A stretch of 64,000 nt of DNA from Arcicella rosea (GCF_014204325.1 NZ_JACHKT010000020.1:41777-105776); one strand, 5' to 3'. Shown: positions 27,901 through 36,333, counted from the stretch's first letter. Numbers and translations are program-made. The notes: a model not told the origin generated them from the sequence alone.

Positions 27901-28333
27901 AACCCATTTTCTCGGTCAAGTCATTCCATTGGTCAGTGAATTTCATGACTGTTTCACGACACTTCTTGTTGTACTCTTCTACCGAAACATATTTTGGAGA
28001 TTTCAGATTACCAATATCGTCTTTGGTAATGCCTAATTCTTTTTCTACTTGTAATTCTACGGGCAAGCCGTGAGTATCCCAACCGCCTTTGCGTTTTACT
28101 TGCTTGCCTTTTAAAGTTTGATAACGACAGAAAATATCCTTAATCGCACGAGCCATCACGTGGTGAATACCAGGAGTACCATTGGCAGAAGGCGGGCCTT
28201 CATAAAAAGTAAAAGTTGGATTGCCCTCACGGGTTTCGATAGATTTTTCAAAAATCTTTTCGTCTTGCCAAAATTTAAGGATTTCGTCTGCAACCTGACC
28301 GTAGTCGAGGTTTTTATATTCTTTAAAATTCAT
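24935..28333 (-). CDS. ileS: Isoleucine--tRNA ligase (long form)
   Basis: The 1132-residue class I synthetase carries the HIGH-equivalent GTPGIHHVMARAIKD at about 52-66, the large editing (CP1) domain, class-defining GVDQTRGWFFTLH and the KMSKS loop NGNKMSKRLGNA, then the anticodon-binding domain and a C-terminal extension with DLKALEENKT. At over 1100 residues and with the H.HH signature it belongs to the eukaryote-like long clade usual in Bacteroidota, some members of which tolerate mupirocin; tolerance here is not shown. The start MNFKEYKNLDYGQVADEIL is standard. Several frames on the plus strand are shadows. Confidence 0.96.
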   Translation of the reverse strand: MNFKEYKNLDYGQVADEILKFWQDEKIFEKSIETREGNPTFTFYEGPPSANGTPGIHHVMARAIKDIFCRYQTLKGKQVKRKGGWDTHGLPVELQVEKELGITKDDIGNLKSPKYVSVEEYNKKCRETVMKFTDQWNDLTEKMGYWVDLDNPYITYENDYIESVWHLLKTLYEKGLLYKGYTIQPYSPAAGTGLSSHELNQPGCYREVKDTSLTAQFKVKLTGKSGFLFDAAESSNVYILAWTTTPWTLPANSALTVGKNIEYSLIKSLNPYTYEPVNVVLAKDLVGKYFNEKGKDGDFSKYNDGDKIIPWKEIFSFKGNFLEGIEYEQLMPYVQPESPAFRVIIGDFVTTEDGTGVVHTSPTFGADDFRVAQQNGIPSIFVKDENGKDVPIVNRQGRFVAEITDYANEPVKEAYLSEAEKEEQRIKQGRDKYLSVDERIAIQLKTENKAFNVQKFDHPYPHCWRTDKPVLYYPLDSWFIRTTAVKDKMIALNNTINWKPESTGTGRFGNWLENLVDWNLSRSRYWGTPLPIWRSEDSEEVCVGSLKELENGITHALKDDVLSAEQRAANEKFLALLKEGKEDLHRPFVDEVYLISASGKVMTRETDLIDVWFDSGAMPYAQWHYPFENKDIFDKAYPADFISEGVDQTRGWFFTLHAISSMISDSVAFKNVVSTGLVLDKNGNKMSKRLGNAVDPFETLKKYGADPTRWYMITNAQPWDNLKFDLAGITEVRNKFFGTLTNTYNFFALYANLDGYTPTGKLDKTIATELDQWILSKLQTLIKEVDESYNTYEPTKAGRAIQEFVGDHLSNWYVRLGRRRFWKGEVTADKQSAYETLAYCLKTIAQLMSPIAPFYGDWLYKNLTDTSTEGVQSVHLTNFPKADEAWINTDLETSMDLAQRICSLIHSLRKTNRIKVRQPLSKILIPILSEQTREQIRHVDELIKTEVNIKAVEYLNDASGVLSKKVKPNFKALGPKFGKEMKAVAAVITAMTADDLKALEENKTIALENFTIALEDVEIQTEDLPGYLTASDAGITVALDINITPELKQEGIARDFVNRIQNLRKDSGFEVTDKISIQLLDSDPEVTAGVVAFKDFISQEVQALSLEVVSELADGQEVEFEELTLTVKVAVL

Positions 28334-28559
28334 TATGGACTATAATTCGTTTATTTCCTTGTTAAAAATTATCTGTTGAGATGTTTTCTGAATAGGTGGC
28401 GAAAATTCTTGCAAAAGTACAATAAATGACTGGCTTTTGGAAGGATTAAGTAGGAAGAAAAGTATTTTCAGTATTCCAACGTTTTAGAGATGAATGGTGT
28501 CTTTACTGAGTTGGAGATTCTGAATAAAAAAGAATCATTTAAAACCAACCAATAAACCG

Positions 28560-28979
28560 ATGAAAAAAACACTCTTATTGACGATATGCTGTTTTTTTAG
28601 TTTGATTGGCTGTAAATCAGAAGATGTTGGTCCTAAAACTTTGGTAGGAGAGTGGTCTCCAACATATAGGTATCAAAATAGGGGGAAAGATGGCACTTTA
28701 GGTGAATGGTATGATATGATTAATATTACAGCGATGCCGGGCTGTAAATTTACAAATGATAATCGTTTTTATTTGACGGGTTCAAGCTATCATAATGATT
28801 GTTGTATTAATGGTGTAAAATACAAAGCTACAAATGATAAGATTTCTTTTTTGAATGTAGCAAACGCTTGTAAATCGCCAACTTGTGTTCCTGAAGGGTA
28901 CATTTTTGAAACAAATCGTAAAGACACTTTAGTATTAGAAGAAAATTCTTTGAGAAGGGAATTTTATAGAACTAAGTAA
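28560..28979 (+). CDS. Small Cys-rich lipoprotein, lipocalin-like (copy 1 of 3)
   Basis: The 139-residue product has a lipoprotein signal peptide with lipobox LIGC (Cys18) and a mature domain with LVGEWSPTY, KFTNDNRFYLTGSS, a DCCINGVKY motif, two further cysteines (ACKSPTC) and DTLVLEEN...REFYRTK at the end. It is a paralogue of the two genes that follow. The GEW.PTY start and alternating strands suggest a lipocalin-like barrel anchored in a membrane, facing periplasm or surface. No function is known. Copy 2 starts 18 bp downstream. Confidence 0.75.
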   Translation: MKKTLLLTICCFFSLIGCKSEDVGPKTLVGEWSPTYRYQNRGKDGTLGEWYDMINITAMPGCKFTNDNRFYLTGSSYHNDCCINGVKYKATNDKISFLNVANACKSPTCVPEGYIFETNRKDTLVLEENSLRREFYRTK

Positions 28980-28997
28980 AAAATAATCTTAAACAAC

Positions 28998-29426
28998 ATG
29001 AAAAAGCATTTTCTAATAATCCCTTTTCTTTTTTTGATTTTACTTTCTTGTAAAACAAAAGAAGAAATTGCGCCTAATGGTCTGGTAGGAAAATGGGTAG
29101 CCACTGGCTTGACGCAATCTATGAACCAAGACAGTACTTGGAGTGCTTGGCGAGTTAATCCAACTTTAGCTAACGTAACACCTTCTATTTGGGAATTTAC
29201 AAATGATAGAAAGTTTCTTAGAGATGGAAAACCCGCTGCTGAATGTTGCTTTGCGGGTAATAGGTATGCTCTTTTGGGTAATAAAATTACTTTTACAGAA
29301 ATTGAAGGTGATTGTGCTAATTTTAGATGTATAACTTGTTATGATTGGGATTTTACCAAAGCAAGTGATGATACTTTAGTGCTGAGACAATGTAACACTA
29401 GAAATCAATTTGTTCGAGTAAAATAA
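28998..29426 (+). CDS. Small Cys-rich lipoprotein, lipocalin-like (copy 2 of 3)
   Basis: The 142-residue paralogue has lipobox LLSC (Cys18), then GLVGKWVATGL, EFTNDRKFLRDGKPAAECC, NRYALLGNKITFTEIEGDC, further cysteines (FRCITC) and DTLVLRQC...NQFVRVK. Compared with copy 1 it keeps the CC pair and the DTLVL motif but differs widely elsewhere, indicating an old duplication. It lies 18 bp after copy 1 and 81 bp before copy 3 on the same strand. Confidence 0.75.
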   Translation: MKKHFLIIPFLFLILLSCKTKEEIAPNGLVGKWVATGLTQSMNQDSTWSAWRVNPTLANVTPSIWEFTNDRKFLRDGKPAAECCFAGNRYALLGNKITFTEIEGDCANFRCITCYDWDFTKASDDTLVLRQCNTRNQFVRVK

Positions 29427-29507
29427 AATTCAAACAATTCCAACCATCAAAATAATTTCTACGTCTTTATAAAAAACAATTTATTACAATTTAAACTTTG
29501 AAATAAC

Positions 29508-29954
29508 ATGAAATTATTAACATTATGTGCAGGACTACTTTTGATGGTTAGTGCCTGTCAGTCAGTAGATGAAGTAAATCCATCAAAAGAAAGTGGAGCA
29601 AAGGTTTCTGCGGATAAATTAGTTGGAAAGTGGAATCCTACTTATATTCAAAAAGGTAAATCGGTAGATGCTAAATGGGAAACTATCAATACTTTGGTTG
29701 CTTTGCCGACCATAGAATTTACGGCTGATGGTAAATTTCTAAGCGATGGTAAACCGGGTGCAGATTGTTGTGGTTGGGTTGGAAATAAATACACATTTAA
29801 AGACAGTAAAATTATTTTTTCTGATTTTAATCCATGTCCAGATGTAATGTGTATCGCTATTGCTTGCGATGGATGGACGGTTCAAAAAATAGAAAGTGAT
29901 ACTTTAGTCTTAGAAACTTGCTTTAATGTTAGCAAGTTCGTTAAAACTAAGTAA
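29508..29954 (+). CDS. Small Cys-rich lipoprotein, lipocalin-like (copy 3 of 3)
   Basis: The 148-residue paralogue has lipobox VSAC (Cys17), a short Ser-rich linker, then KLVGKWNPTYIQKGK, EFTADGKFLSDGKPGADCC, NKYTFKDSKIIFSDFNPC, MCIAIACDGW and DTLVLETC...SKFVKTK. It is closest to copy 2 in the SDGKP.A.CC region. A good terminator at 30007-30038 ends the three-gene row. As with the others, the mature part would be a small disulphide-stabilised beta barrel; ligand unknown. Confidence 0.75.
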   Translation: MKLLTLCAGLLLMVSACQSVDEVNPSKESGAKVSADKLVGKWNPTYIQKGKSVDAKWETINTLVALPTIEFTADGKFLSDGKPGADCCGWVGNKYTFKDSKIIFSDFNPCPDVMCIAIACDGWTVQKIESDTLVLETCFNVSKFVKTK

Positions 29955-30006
29955 AAATGCTTTAGAGTCATTGTTTAACCTCATAATAAGTCTTAAAATT
30001 GTTTTG

Positions 30007-30038
30007 CCTCTGCAAGTAAAATCTTGCAGAGGTTTTTT
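30007..30038 (+). terminator. Terminator of the three-lipoprotein row
   Basis: CCTCTGCAAG (30007-30016) and CTTGCAGAGG (30023-30032) form a perfect 10-bp stem followed by TTTTTTG. Confidence 0.92.
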
Positions 30039-30338
30039 GTGCTATTTTGTTGAATAAGATTATTAAAAGCTACATTTTTTGATGTTGGTAACTTCTTGAA
30101 GTTTTATCAAGGTTTAAATCATCTCCCAAAAGCATTCATAACACTAAGAGTTTTACTTCTTAACCACTGAAAAAATGCTTTAGGTTTTTTCCAATATTGG
30201 TAAGCAAGATTTTGATTAATACTTTTAACCAGTCATGAATTTACACTAAGTTTGTAACAATATGCAGGAAAGAAGGATTACAGATATATAAATCTATAAT
30301 TCTATCGCAAGATGATAAGTGTTTATACTTGTTTTGCT

Positions 30339-30346
30339 TACCTTTG
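30339..30346 (+). promoter_or_regulatory. -7 box (TACCTTTG) for the flippase gene
   Basis: TACCTTTG fits TAnnTTTG; start would be near 30353, 43 nt before the ATG. No clear -33 TTTG at the right distance. Confidence 0.5.
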
Positions 30347-30395
30347 AGGGTGAAATTCTCCACATGACTGCTATTGTATTGTCAAATTTATAAAA

Positions 30396-31712
30396 ATGAA
30401 TGTTGTATTAAGGAATATAAGAGGTTTACTACTCCTTCAATTAGTTAGTTTTGTATTGCCTTTAGTTGTTATACCCTATGTTTTTAGGGCAATTGGTCCT
30501 ATTTATACAGGTAAAGTAAACTTTTCTCAATCATACATCAATTATTTTTTGTTGCTCATCAATTACGGCTTTGATATCACGGGTACAAAGCGTATATCTG
30601 TTGTAAAGGACAATCCCAAAGAATTGGTTGAAACGTTTAATGAAATTATTTCAACCAAGATTTTTTTGTTCGTAATCAGTATTGTTGTATTCCTTGTTTG
30701 TACTTTATCTGTTCCAACGCTTCGTTCAGAGTTTGCACTACATTTTTATTCGTTTAGTTTTTGTTTAGGCTGGGTATTTTTCCCTACTTGGTTTTTTCAT
30801 GGGATTCAAGAAATTCAAACAGCGGCCCTCATTGCTTTGTTTTTTAAGCTGATTTCCTCAATTGCTATTTTCTTCGTTGTGAATAGTGTTGAATCATTTT
30901 ATTGGTTTAACATTCTTACAAGTTTAGGGCAAATTTTAGCTGGTTTATGGGCTTTTTATATTGCCATGAAACGCTACAATATCAATTTTTACTTCATTAA
31001 GCTTCAAAGAATTATTCAATTATTGATTGAAGAGCGTTTCTATTTTGTTTCTACAATAGTGGTTAATTTATATACAACAACTAATATTTTTTTGATTGGC
31101 TTTCTGTTAGATGATAGGAGTGTCGGTATTTATTCAGCTGCTGTTAGATTGATTACGATTGTTGTTACTGTTTGTATCAATCCGATTTCCCAGTCTATTT
31201 TCCCTGAGATTGCCAATAAAATGAATGTCAATCTACAAAAAGGCTTAGAACTCGTTCAGAATATTATTCCAGTGGTATTTTTTATAACGGTTTTAGGAAC
31301 AGTTTTCCTTTATATGGTAGCGCCATTTATCGTGTCATTTATTTTTGGAGAAAAATTTGTGGACTCAATTGGTGTGTTTCAATACTTGTGTATCATTCCA
31401 ATTTTATCAAGTTTGAGTTTATTTCAAGCACATACCATGCTGAGTTTGAAATTAGATAGGTACATTCTGAATATTACTTTGATTGCTGGTATTGTTAGTG
31501 TTGCTATCAATCTTATTTTTATCAATCTCTTTCAATATTACGCTTCAGTATTAGCTTATGTTTCTGTAGAAGCTTTTATCTTAATAGCAGGATATTTTGT
31601 ATTGAAGCGTGAAGGTTTGACAGTGATTGTCTTTGAAAATTTCTCAGCAAAATCATTTCGTTATTTAATCAAGAATTTTAATCTTTTTGGAAATAAATCA
31701 GTAGAAAATTGA
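30396..31712 (+). CDS. Oligosaccharide flippase (Wzx/MATE-like, polysaccharide_synt family)
   Basis: The 438-residue protein has about twelve hydrophobic segments and the family opening LLLLQLVSFVLPLVVIPYVFRAIGP...GKVNFSQS, FGFDITGTKR-like NYGFDITGTKR and a C-terminal YFVLKREG. Wzx proteins translocate lipid-linked glycan units across the inner membrane. No other O-antigen or capsule genes are adjacent, unlike typical glycan clusters, so the gene may be a remnant or a free-standing flippase. The membrane codons are strongly AT-rich, suggesting possible acquisition from elsewhere. Confidence 0.87.
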   Translation: MNVVLRNIRGLLLLQLVSFVLPLVVIPYVFRAIGPIYTGKVNFSQSYINYFLLLINYGFDITGTKRISVVKDNPKELVETFNEIISTKIFLFVISIVVFLVCTLSVPTLRSEFALHFYSFSFCLGWVFFPTWFFHGIQEIQTAALIALFFKLISSIAIFFVVNSVESFYWFNILTSLGQILAGLWAFYIAMKRYNINFYFIKLQRIIQLLIEERFYFVSTIVVNLYTTTNIFLIGFLLDDRSVGIYSAAVRLITIVVTVCINPISQSIFPEIANKMNVNLQKGLELVQNIIPVVFFITVLGTVFLYMVAPFIVSFIFGEKFVDSIGVFQYLCIIPILSSLSLFQAHTMLSLKLDRYILNITLIAGIVSVAINLIFINLFQYYASVLAYVSVEAFILIAGYFVLKREGLTVIVFENFSAKSFRYLIKNFNLFGNKSVEN

Positions 31713-31799
31713 TTGGTTGAGGTGAAGTAATATGATGAATATTCTAGTAATTTCAGTTTCCCCATTTCCTGTAAATCTACGTTCCTTTATTAATCTGTC

Positions 31800-32290
31800 T
31801 TGAAAAAGAGGTCTATTAATGCTCCTGTTGAAACATTAAAAATTCCTGCCACAACCATCACCTAGCCGAAAGTTTACGAACAAGTAAAATTAATGTAATT
31901 GTATTAATTGTTGAAGACATCGCCTACCCATTCTTTGCCAATGTAGCTTGAACTATCGAAAATATCGCTTATGATAATGGTTATAAATCATCTACAGGCT
32001 CACCCAAAATAACCCTGTAAAAGCAAAAAAATTAATCAATACTTTCAGAGAAAGAAAAGTATCTGGCTACATCATTGCATTTGGAAAATACTTGTGAAAT
32101 GATATTAATCTGCTGATTAATAATGTTTTATAATGTTGGTAATGTCTAAAAAGCTGTACAACACTTGATTTCAAAAGAGTATAAAATATAGCTTTCATTA
32201 CGCTTGATTCTTTGCAGAGAAACGTTTACTAGAAACGTTAGTGATTAGTCAATTTTCAATGTTATATTTAGCCTAGAAAAAGCCCTAAAA
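31800..32290 (+). pseudogene. Decayed LacI/DegA-family transcriptional regulator
   Basis: No intact frame exists, but pieces of a LacI-family effector-binding domain can be read in order: from 31862 LAESLRTSKINVIVLIVED then IAYPFFANVA, a TGA at 31949-31951, TIENIAYDNGYK, after a frameshift NPVKAKKLINTFRERKVSGYI, then near 32150 KAVQHLISKEYK and, shifted again, NIAFITLDSLQR. The DNA-binding domain is essentially lost. Two GAAACGTT repeats at about 32219-32240 resemble LacI-type operators. Stops and several frameshifts show it is dead. The neighbours (esterase, DUF4861) suggest it once controlled carbohydrate genes. Confidence 0.85.
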
Positions 32291-32373
32291 TGTAATTGTT
32301 AATAAGCCTGAAAATAGAATTAATTATACAAACGATCAATTGAAAATTAAGCTAGAAAAATAAAACCAAAGCT

Positions 32374-32721
32374 ATGAACATAGAGAAAATTAGAGAAATC
32401 TGTTTGTCTTTTCAACATACTTCTGAAGGCATAAAGTACGGAGACCAACTCTGTTTTATGGTCATGGGAAAAGTTTTTTGTTCATCTAATATCAAGAATT
32501 TAGACAAAGTGAATTTTAAAGTTTCAGATGAAATTTTTGACGAATTCTGTGACAGAGAAGGAGTTGTGCCAGCACCTTATGGCGGAGCAAAATTTAAGTG
32601 GGTTCAAATAACAAGCTTTGAAGTGCTGTCTGATAAAGAATGGTTCGATTACCTGAATAAAGCATACGGTTTGGTAAGAGCTAAATTGCCCAAGAAAGCT
32701 TTTTTGAACAAGGAAGATTAA
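32374..32721 (+). CDS. MmcQ/YjbR family protein
   Basis: The 115-residue product has the family pattern: NIEKIREICLSFQHTSEGIKYGDQLCFMVMGKVF at the start, KVNFKVSDEIFDEF and a C-terminal KWVQITSFEVLSDKEWFDYLNKAY with GLVRAKLPKK. YjbR-like proteins have a CyaY-like fold and are sometimes called DNA-binding, but their role is not settled. It lies between the LacI remnant and the esterase; the esterase ATG follows 89 bp later. Confidence 0.88.
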   Translation: MNIEKIREICLSFQHTSEGIKYGDQLCFMVMGKVFCSSNIKNLDKVNFKVSDEIFDEFCDREGVVPAPYGGAKFKWVQITSFEVLSDKEWFDYLNKAYGLVRAKLPKKAFLNKED

Positions 32722-32810
32722 TTTTATTTATTATCAGGTTGAGATACTGCAAAATCAAGATGTTTTTTTCAAATTTGCTCATTAAAAAAATATTTAAACA
32801 ATTTAACAAA

Positions 32811-33632
32811 ATGAGAATCCTACGAAATACATTATTGGCGTTTTTACTCTTTTTAAACCTAATTTCTCGTGCGGCTGTTGTGGACACTGTGGTTACTTAT
32901 AGTGCTGTCATGAAAAAAAATATCAAAGCAGCTGTTATTATTCCTGATAATTATAAAAGCCAAAAAGCTCTGCCAGTTGTCTATCTTTTGCATGGTTATA
33001 GTGATAATTATGCTGGTTGGTTAACCAAAGCAAAAGGCTTTGAAAAAGCTGCTGACCAATACAATATGATTATTGTTTGTCCTGATGGCGGTTTTTCAAG
33101 CTGGTATTGGGATAGCCCCATAGACCCAAATTATCAATACGAAACCTATGTGTCAACTGAATTGGTGAAATGGATAGATGATAACTATAAAACCATTAAA
33201 GACCGTAAAGCCAGAGGAATCACAGGTTTAAGTATGGGCGGGCATGGTGCTTTGTACCTTGCATTGAAACATCAAGATGTATTTGGAACTGCTGGAAGTA
33301 TGAGCGGAGGCGTTGATATTCGTCCTTTTCCTAATAATTGGGACATGGTAAAACGTCTTGGAAAATATGCTGAACAACCTGAACGTTGGGAAAAGAACAC
33401 TGTAATTAACTTACTTCATTTACTTACGCCCAATTCACTGGCTTTGATTATTGATTGTGGCACAGAAGATTTCTTCTATGAAGTAAATGAAAACCTCCAT
33501 AAGCAGTTATTATACAGAAATATTCCTCATGATTATCTTACCAGACCGGGTGGTCATAATTGGCCATATTGGTACAATGCTGTTCAATATCAATTGTTAT
33601 TCATGAACAATTACTTCACTAAAGCGAAATAA
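32811..33632 (+). CDS. Secreted esterase (alpha/beta hydrolase, D-esterase family)
   Basis: The 273-residue product has a signal peptide (MRILRNTLLAFLLFLNLISRAA) and an esterase fold with VVYLLHGYSDNYAGW (oxyanion region), nucleophile GLSMGGHG, acid DCGTEDFF and base GGHNWPYW, as in acetyl-xylan or feruloyl-type esterases and S-formylglutathione-hydrolase relatives. The longer frame from 32739 adds a lysine-rich leader ahead of the signal, so the ATG at 32811 is preferred. It is 21 bp upstream of the DUF4861 gene, suggesting joint action on an acylated extracellular glycan, inferred from family. Confidence 0.88.
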   Translation: MRILRNTLLAFLLFLNLISRAAVVDTVVTYSAVMKKNIKAAVIIPDNYKSQKALPVVYLLHGYSDNYAGWLTKAKGFEKAADQYNMIIVCPDGGFSSWYWDSPIDPNYQYETYVSTELVKWIDDNYKTIKDRKARGITGLSMGGHGALYLALKHQDVFGTAGSMSGGVDIRPFPNNWDMVKRLGKYAEQPERWEKNTVINLLHLLTPNSLALIIDCGTEDFFYEVNENLHKQLLYRNIPHDYLTRPGGHNWPYWYNAVQYQLLFMNNYFTKAK

Positions 33633-33653
33633 TTCTAATATAAATATTTTAAT

Positions 33654-34919
33654 ATGAAACATCTGTTATCACTCAAAGTAAAAATAGCTTTAAGCTTAGT
33701 TCTTTTGAGTTTTTCAACACTTTGTATTGCACAAAAAAGCAGTATTCTTACTTTCAAAAATGAATTATCAAGAGAGAAAAAAGATGAATTGATTATCTTG
33801 AAAAGAGCTTTCTTAGAAAAAAAACTTGGTAAAATTCCAACATCAAAATATGTAGTTTTTACTTCAGAAACCAAGCAGCCGATTCTTGCTCAGTACGATG
33901 ATATGAATGCTGATGGCAAATGGGATGAAATTGTATTATTACAATCTTTTTTACCGAAACAAACTAAAAGATTTAAGATTTCAATAGCTGATAGACCAGT
34001 GGCAATCAAGGCAGTTGTGAGGGCAAATGTACGTCATCGTAGAAAAAATGCTGATGATACTTTTGGCGATATTTTAGTGAAAGATGCTGTAAAAGGAACT
34101 CAACCAGCTACTGATTTTTCAAAACAACCTTTACCTCCATTTTTAACAGAAGGTCCCGCTTGGGAAAATGACAAAGTAGGTTTTAGAATTTACTTTGATA
34201 CTCGCAATGCTAAGGATATTTGGGGTAAAACTACTACCCAGATGGTGTTGGATGAAGTAGGTGTAAATCCTGCCATCAATTATCATAATCAAGCTGATTG
34301 GGGAATGGATGTACTGAAAGTAGGAAAATCTTTGGGAGCTGGAGCCTTAGCTTTGACTTTCAAAAATGCTTCTGGAAAAGATACTTTGGTAAGATTAGGA
34401 GATAATAATTTCGAAGAAGTACAGTATGAAAAAATTGCAAATGGGCCAATAAGAGTAGTTTTTAAACTAAAATATAAAAACTGGAAGGTTGCCAAAAACT
34501 TAGCACCAGTACAAATTGAGGATGAAATAAGTATTTGGGGCGGACAATACTTTTATGAAAGTAAAGTGTCGTTGAAAAATGCACCCCAAGGCGCAATTTT
34601 GACGACTGGAATCGTGAATTTGCATAGCAAAAAATCTTATGAACTTGCTTCTAATAAAACGCTTGGGCTTTTTACGTATGACCAACAAAGTGAGAATCAT
34701 GATAATTTAGGAATGGCAATTTTAGTCCCTAAAAGTAACTTAGTGTCTTTTGGACAAACACCCAATCAAGGAGCTGCTATTTTAAATACTTATATTGTAA
34801 ATTTGAAATTAGTGAACGGAAAGGCTTCTTTTAGATTTTATGCAGGATGGGAAAAAAGTGAAGCTTTTTTCAAAACAAAAGACGGTTTTGAGACATTTTT
34901 AAAGCATGAAATGGAATAA
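33654..34919 (+). CDS. DUF4861 family secreted protein
   Basis: The 421-residue product has a signal peptide (hydrophobic residues 10-26, FSTLCIAQ) and the DUF4861 core: LAQYDDMNADGKWDEIVLLQSF, EGPAWENDKVGFRIYFDTRNAKDIWGK, DWGMDVLKVGKSLGAGAL and a C-terminal RFYAGWEKSE. DUF4861 proteins are frequent in Bacteroidota polysaccharide-utilisation loci, often near pectin or rhamnogalacturonan enzymes; biochemical role is not settled. It shares a unit with the esterase and ends at a terminator at 34937-34977. No SusC/SusD pair is present nearby. Confidence 0.87.
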   Translation: MKHLLSLKVKIALSLVLLSFSTLCIAQKSSILTFKNELSREKKDELIILKRAFLEKKLGKIPTSKYVVFTSETKQPILAQYDDMNADGKWDEIVLLQSFLPKQTKRFKISIADRPVAIKAVVRANVRHRRKNADDTFGDILVKDAVKGTQPATDFSKQPLPPFLTEGPAWENDKVGFRIYFDTRNAKDIWGKTTTQMVLDEVGVNPAINYHNQADWGMDVLKVGKSLGAGALALTFKNASGKDTLVRLGDNNFEEVQYEKIANGPIRVVFKLKYKNWKVAKNLAPVQIEDEISIWGGQYFYESKVSLKNAPQGAILTTGIVNLHSKKSYELASNKTLGLFTYDQQSENHDNLGMAILVPKSNLVSFGQTPNQGAAILNTYIVNLKLVNGKASFRFYAGWEKSEAFFKTKDGFETFLKHEME

Positions 34920-34936
34920 GAAATAGCATTCAAAAA

Positions 34937-34977
34937 AAAGTAGCTTTAATGTCAATGGTATTAAAGCTACTTTTTTT
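34937..34977 (+). terminator. Terminator of the esterase/DUF4861 unit
   Basis: AAAGTAGCTTTAAT (34937-34950) pairs with ATTAAAGCTAC (34960-34970) plus a T7 run. Confidence 0.9.
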
Positions 34978-35232
34978 AATAGGTGTACAAGCCAAGCTCA
35001 AATAAAAAATGATGGATGGCTAGTAAATATCTTGTTCCATAATAAAAAAATTATGTATGTCTTGAATATTTTATAGGGTGTAAAGGTCATTCAATTGTTT
35101 CAATGAAAGGTGTTGAGAATACTAAGATGTATGAGTAGAAACTAATCCTCAACAAATTTGTAAACAAATGAAATGTATTTCGTACTTAATCGACAAACCA
35201 TATTTATTTTTCGACGAAATAGTTTTAGAATT
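34978..35232. other. Gene-free gap before the kinase array
   Basis: AT-rich; no frame, no clear terminator for the reverse-strand kinase unit and no recognisable element. Confidence 0.4.
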
Positions 35233-36333
35233 CTACATTAATCCCAACCTTAAAATAATAACATAAGTATCCTTTTTATCATGAATTTCAAGAGAATAGT
35301 TATTTGGATACAATGTAGCCAATCGTTTTTTTACATTAGCTAAACCAATACCCCCAAATGTTTTTCTTTGATTATTATTGGTAGTTAAGTTTGATTTACT
35401 GTTTTCTACTTCAAAATATAGCTTATCATCATCAACTTTAAGAAGTATTTTGATAAAGCTGTTTGAGTACAAATCTCCAATACTGTGTTTGAAAGCATTT
35501 TCCACAAAAGTGATAAGAATCATTGGAGGAATATTTCCATGAATATCACCTTCAATTTCAAAGTTTACTTGTAGTCTTTTCGTATTCCTCATTTTTTCTA
35601 ATTCAATAAAGTTGGATAAGAAACACACTTCTCTTTCAAAACTAATAGTTGGTTGATTAGACTCATAGAGTACATAATCTAACAAACTAGATAAAGATAG
35701 AATGGCATCACTATTCCGTTTGTCATCTGTAACAGAAAGGCTATAAATATTATTGAGAGTATTAGTTAAAAAGTGTGGATTAATTTGAGACCTCAAGTAA
35801 TCAATTTCAACTTGCTTTTTTTCAGAAATATTTTTGATAAGGGATAAGGTGAGTTTAGTATGGAAGGCAGGTAAAGTAGTTAAAAATGTTTTAAGAACTA
35901 AAGAAATAATGACGTTAAATTCAAATACACCCCAAAAGCTGTTATAAAATTTACTCGAATAGTAAGGGTATTCAGATCCTTTAAGTAAAAGATCGTAATG
36001 AAAGATTAATTGAATCCTAATGTTAAAAAAAATTGCCAAACTAATTACAAAGATTGCTCCATATAGAATTGTAGCTAGGTATCTATTTTTATGGTTATTG
36101 TCCCACAATGGTGAAATTAGATAAACAAAAATGTAGAAAAAGATAGCGTCGGTAAGTGTGTAATAAGAGATGACGATGAAATTGTATTTTGTAGTAGTTA
36201 CAGGAAGTGTCATAGTTTGCCAGAAACCAATGAACATTATTAACCAAAAAATACAATGTAATAAAATTCGCCTCTTAGCTGATATCCCTTCAATTGGATA
36301 TATTTTTAAAAATAGTTCTGTGACTTTTTCCAT
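35233..36333 (-). CDS. LytS/YehU-type sensor histidine kinase (array member 1, operon-distal)
   Basis: The 366-residue kinase begins MEKVTELFLKIYPIEG, has about four membrane helices in residues 24-160, a short linker coil, then the His_kinase domain with the phospho-acceptor in RSQINPHFLTNTLNNIYSL (His187) and the HATPase_c domain with MILITFVENAFKHSIGDLY and FGGIGLANVKKRL. It is the last of four tandem paralogues read after a LytTR regulator. Its catalytic half is nearly identical to the other three; the sensor half differs. It has an extra Asn in the TTNNNQRKTFGG segment. It probably senses a membrane-proximal signal. Confidence 0.93.
   Translation of the reverse strand: MEKVTELFLKIYPIEGISAKRRILLHCIFWLIMFIGFWQTMTLPVTTTKYNFIVISYYTLTDAIFFYIFVYLISPLWDNNHKNRYLATILYGAIFVISLAIFFNIRIQLIFHYDLLLKGSEYPYYSSKFYNSFWGVFEFNVIISLVLKTFLTTLPAFHTKLTLSLIKNISEKKQVEIDYLRSQINPHFLTNTLNNIYSLSVTDDKRNSDAILSLSSLLDYVLYESNQPTISFEREVCFLSNFIELEKMRNTKRLQVNFEIEGDIHGNIPPMILITFVENAFKHSIGDLYSNSFIKILLKVDDDKLYFEVENSKSNLTTNNNQRKTFGGIGLANVKKRLATLYPNNYSLEIHDKKDTYVIILRLGLM

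Larger units (their letters stand above)
29955..30395. other. 441-bp intergenic region before the flippase gene
   Basis: Holds a third copy of the TTAACC..ATAATAAGT motif (29975-29995), the lipoprotein terminator (30007-30038) and a -7 box at 30339-30346. The remainder is AT-rich with no convincing gene. Confidence 0.5.
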
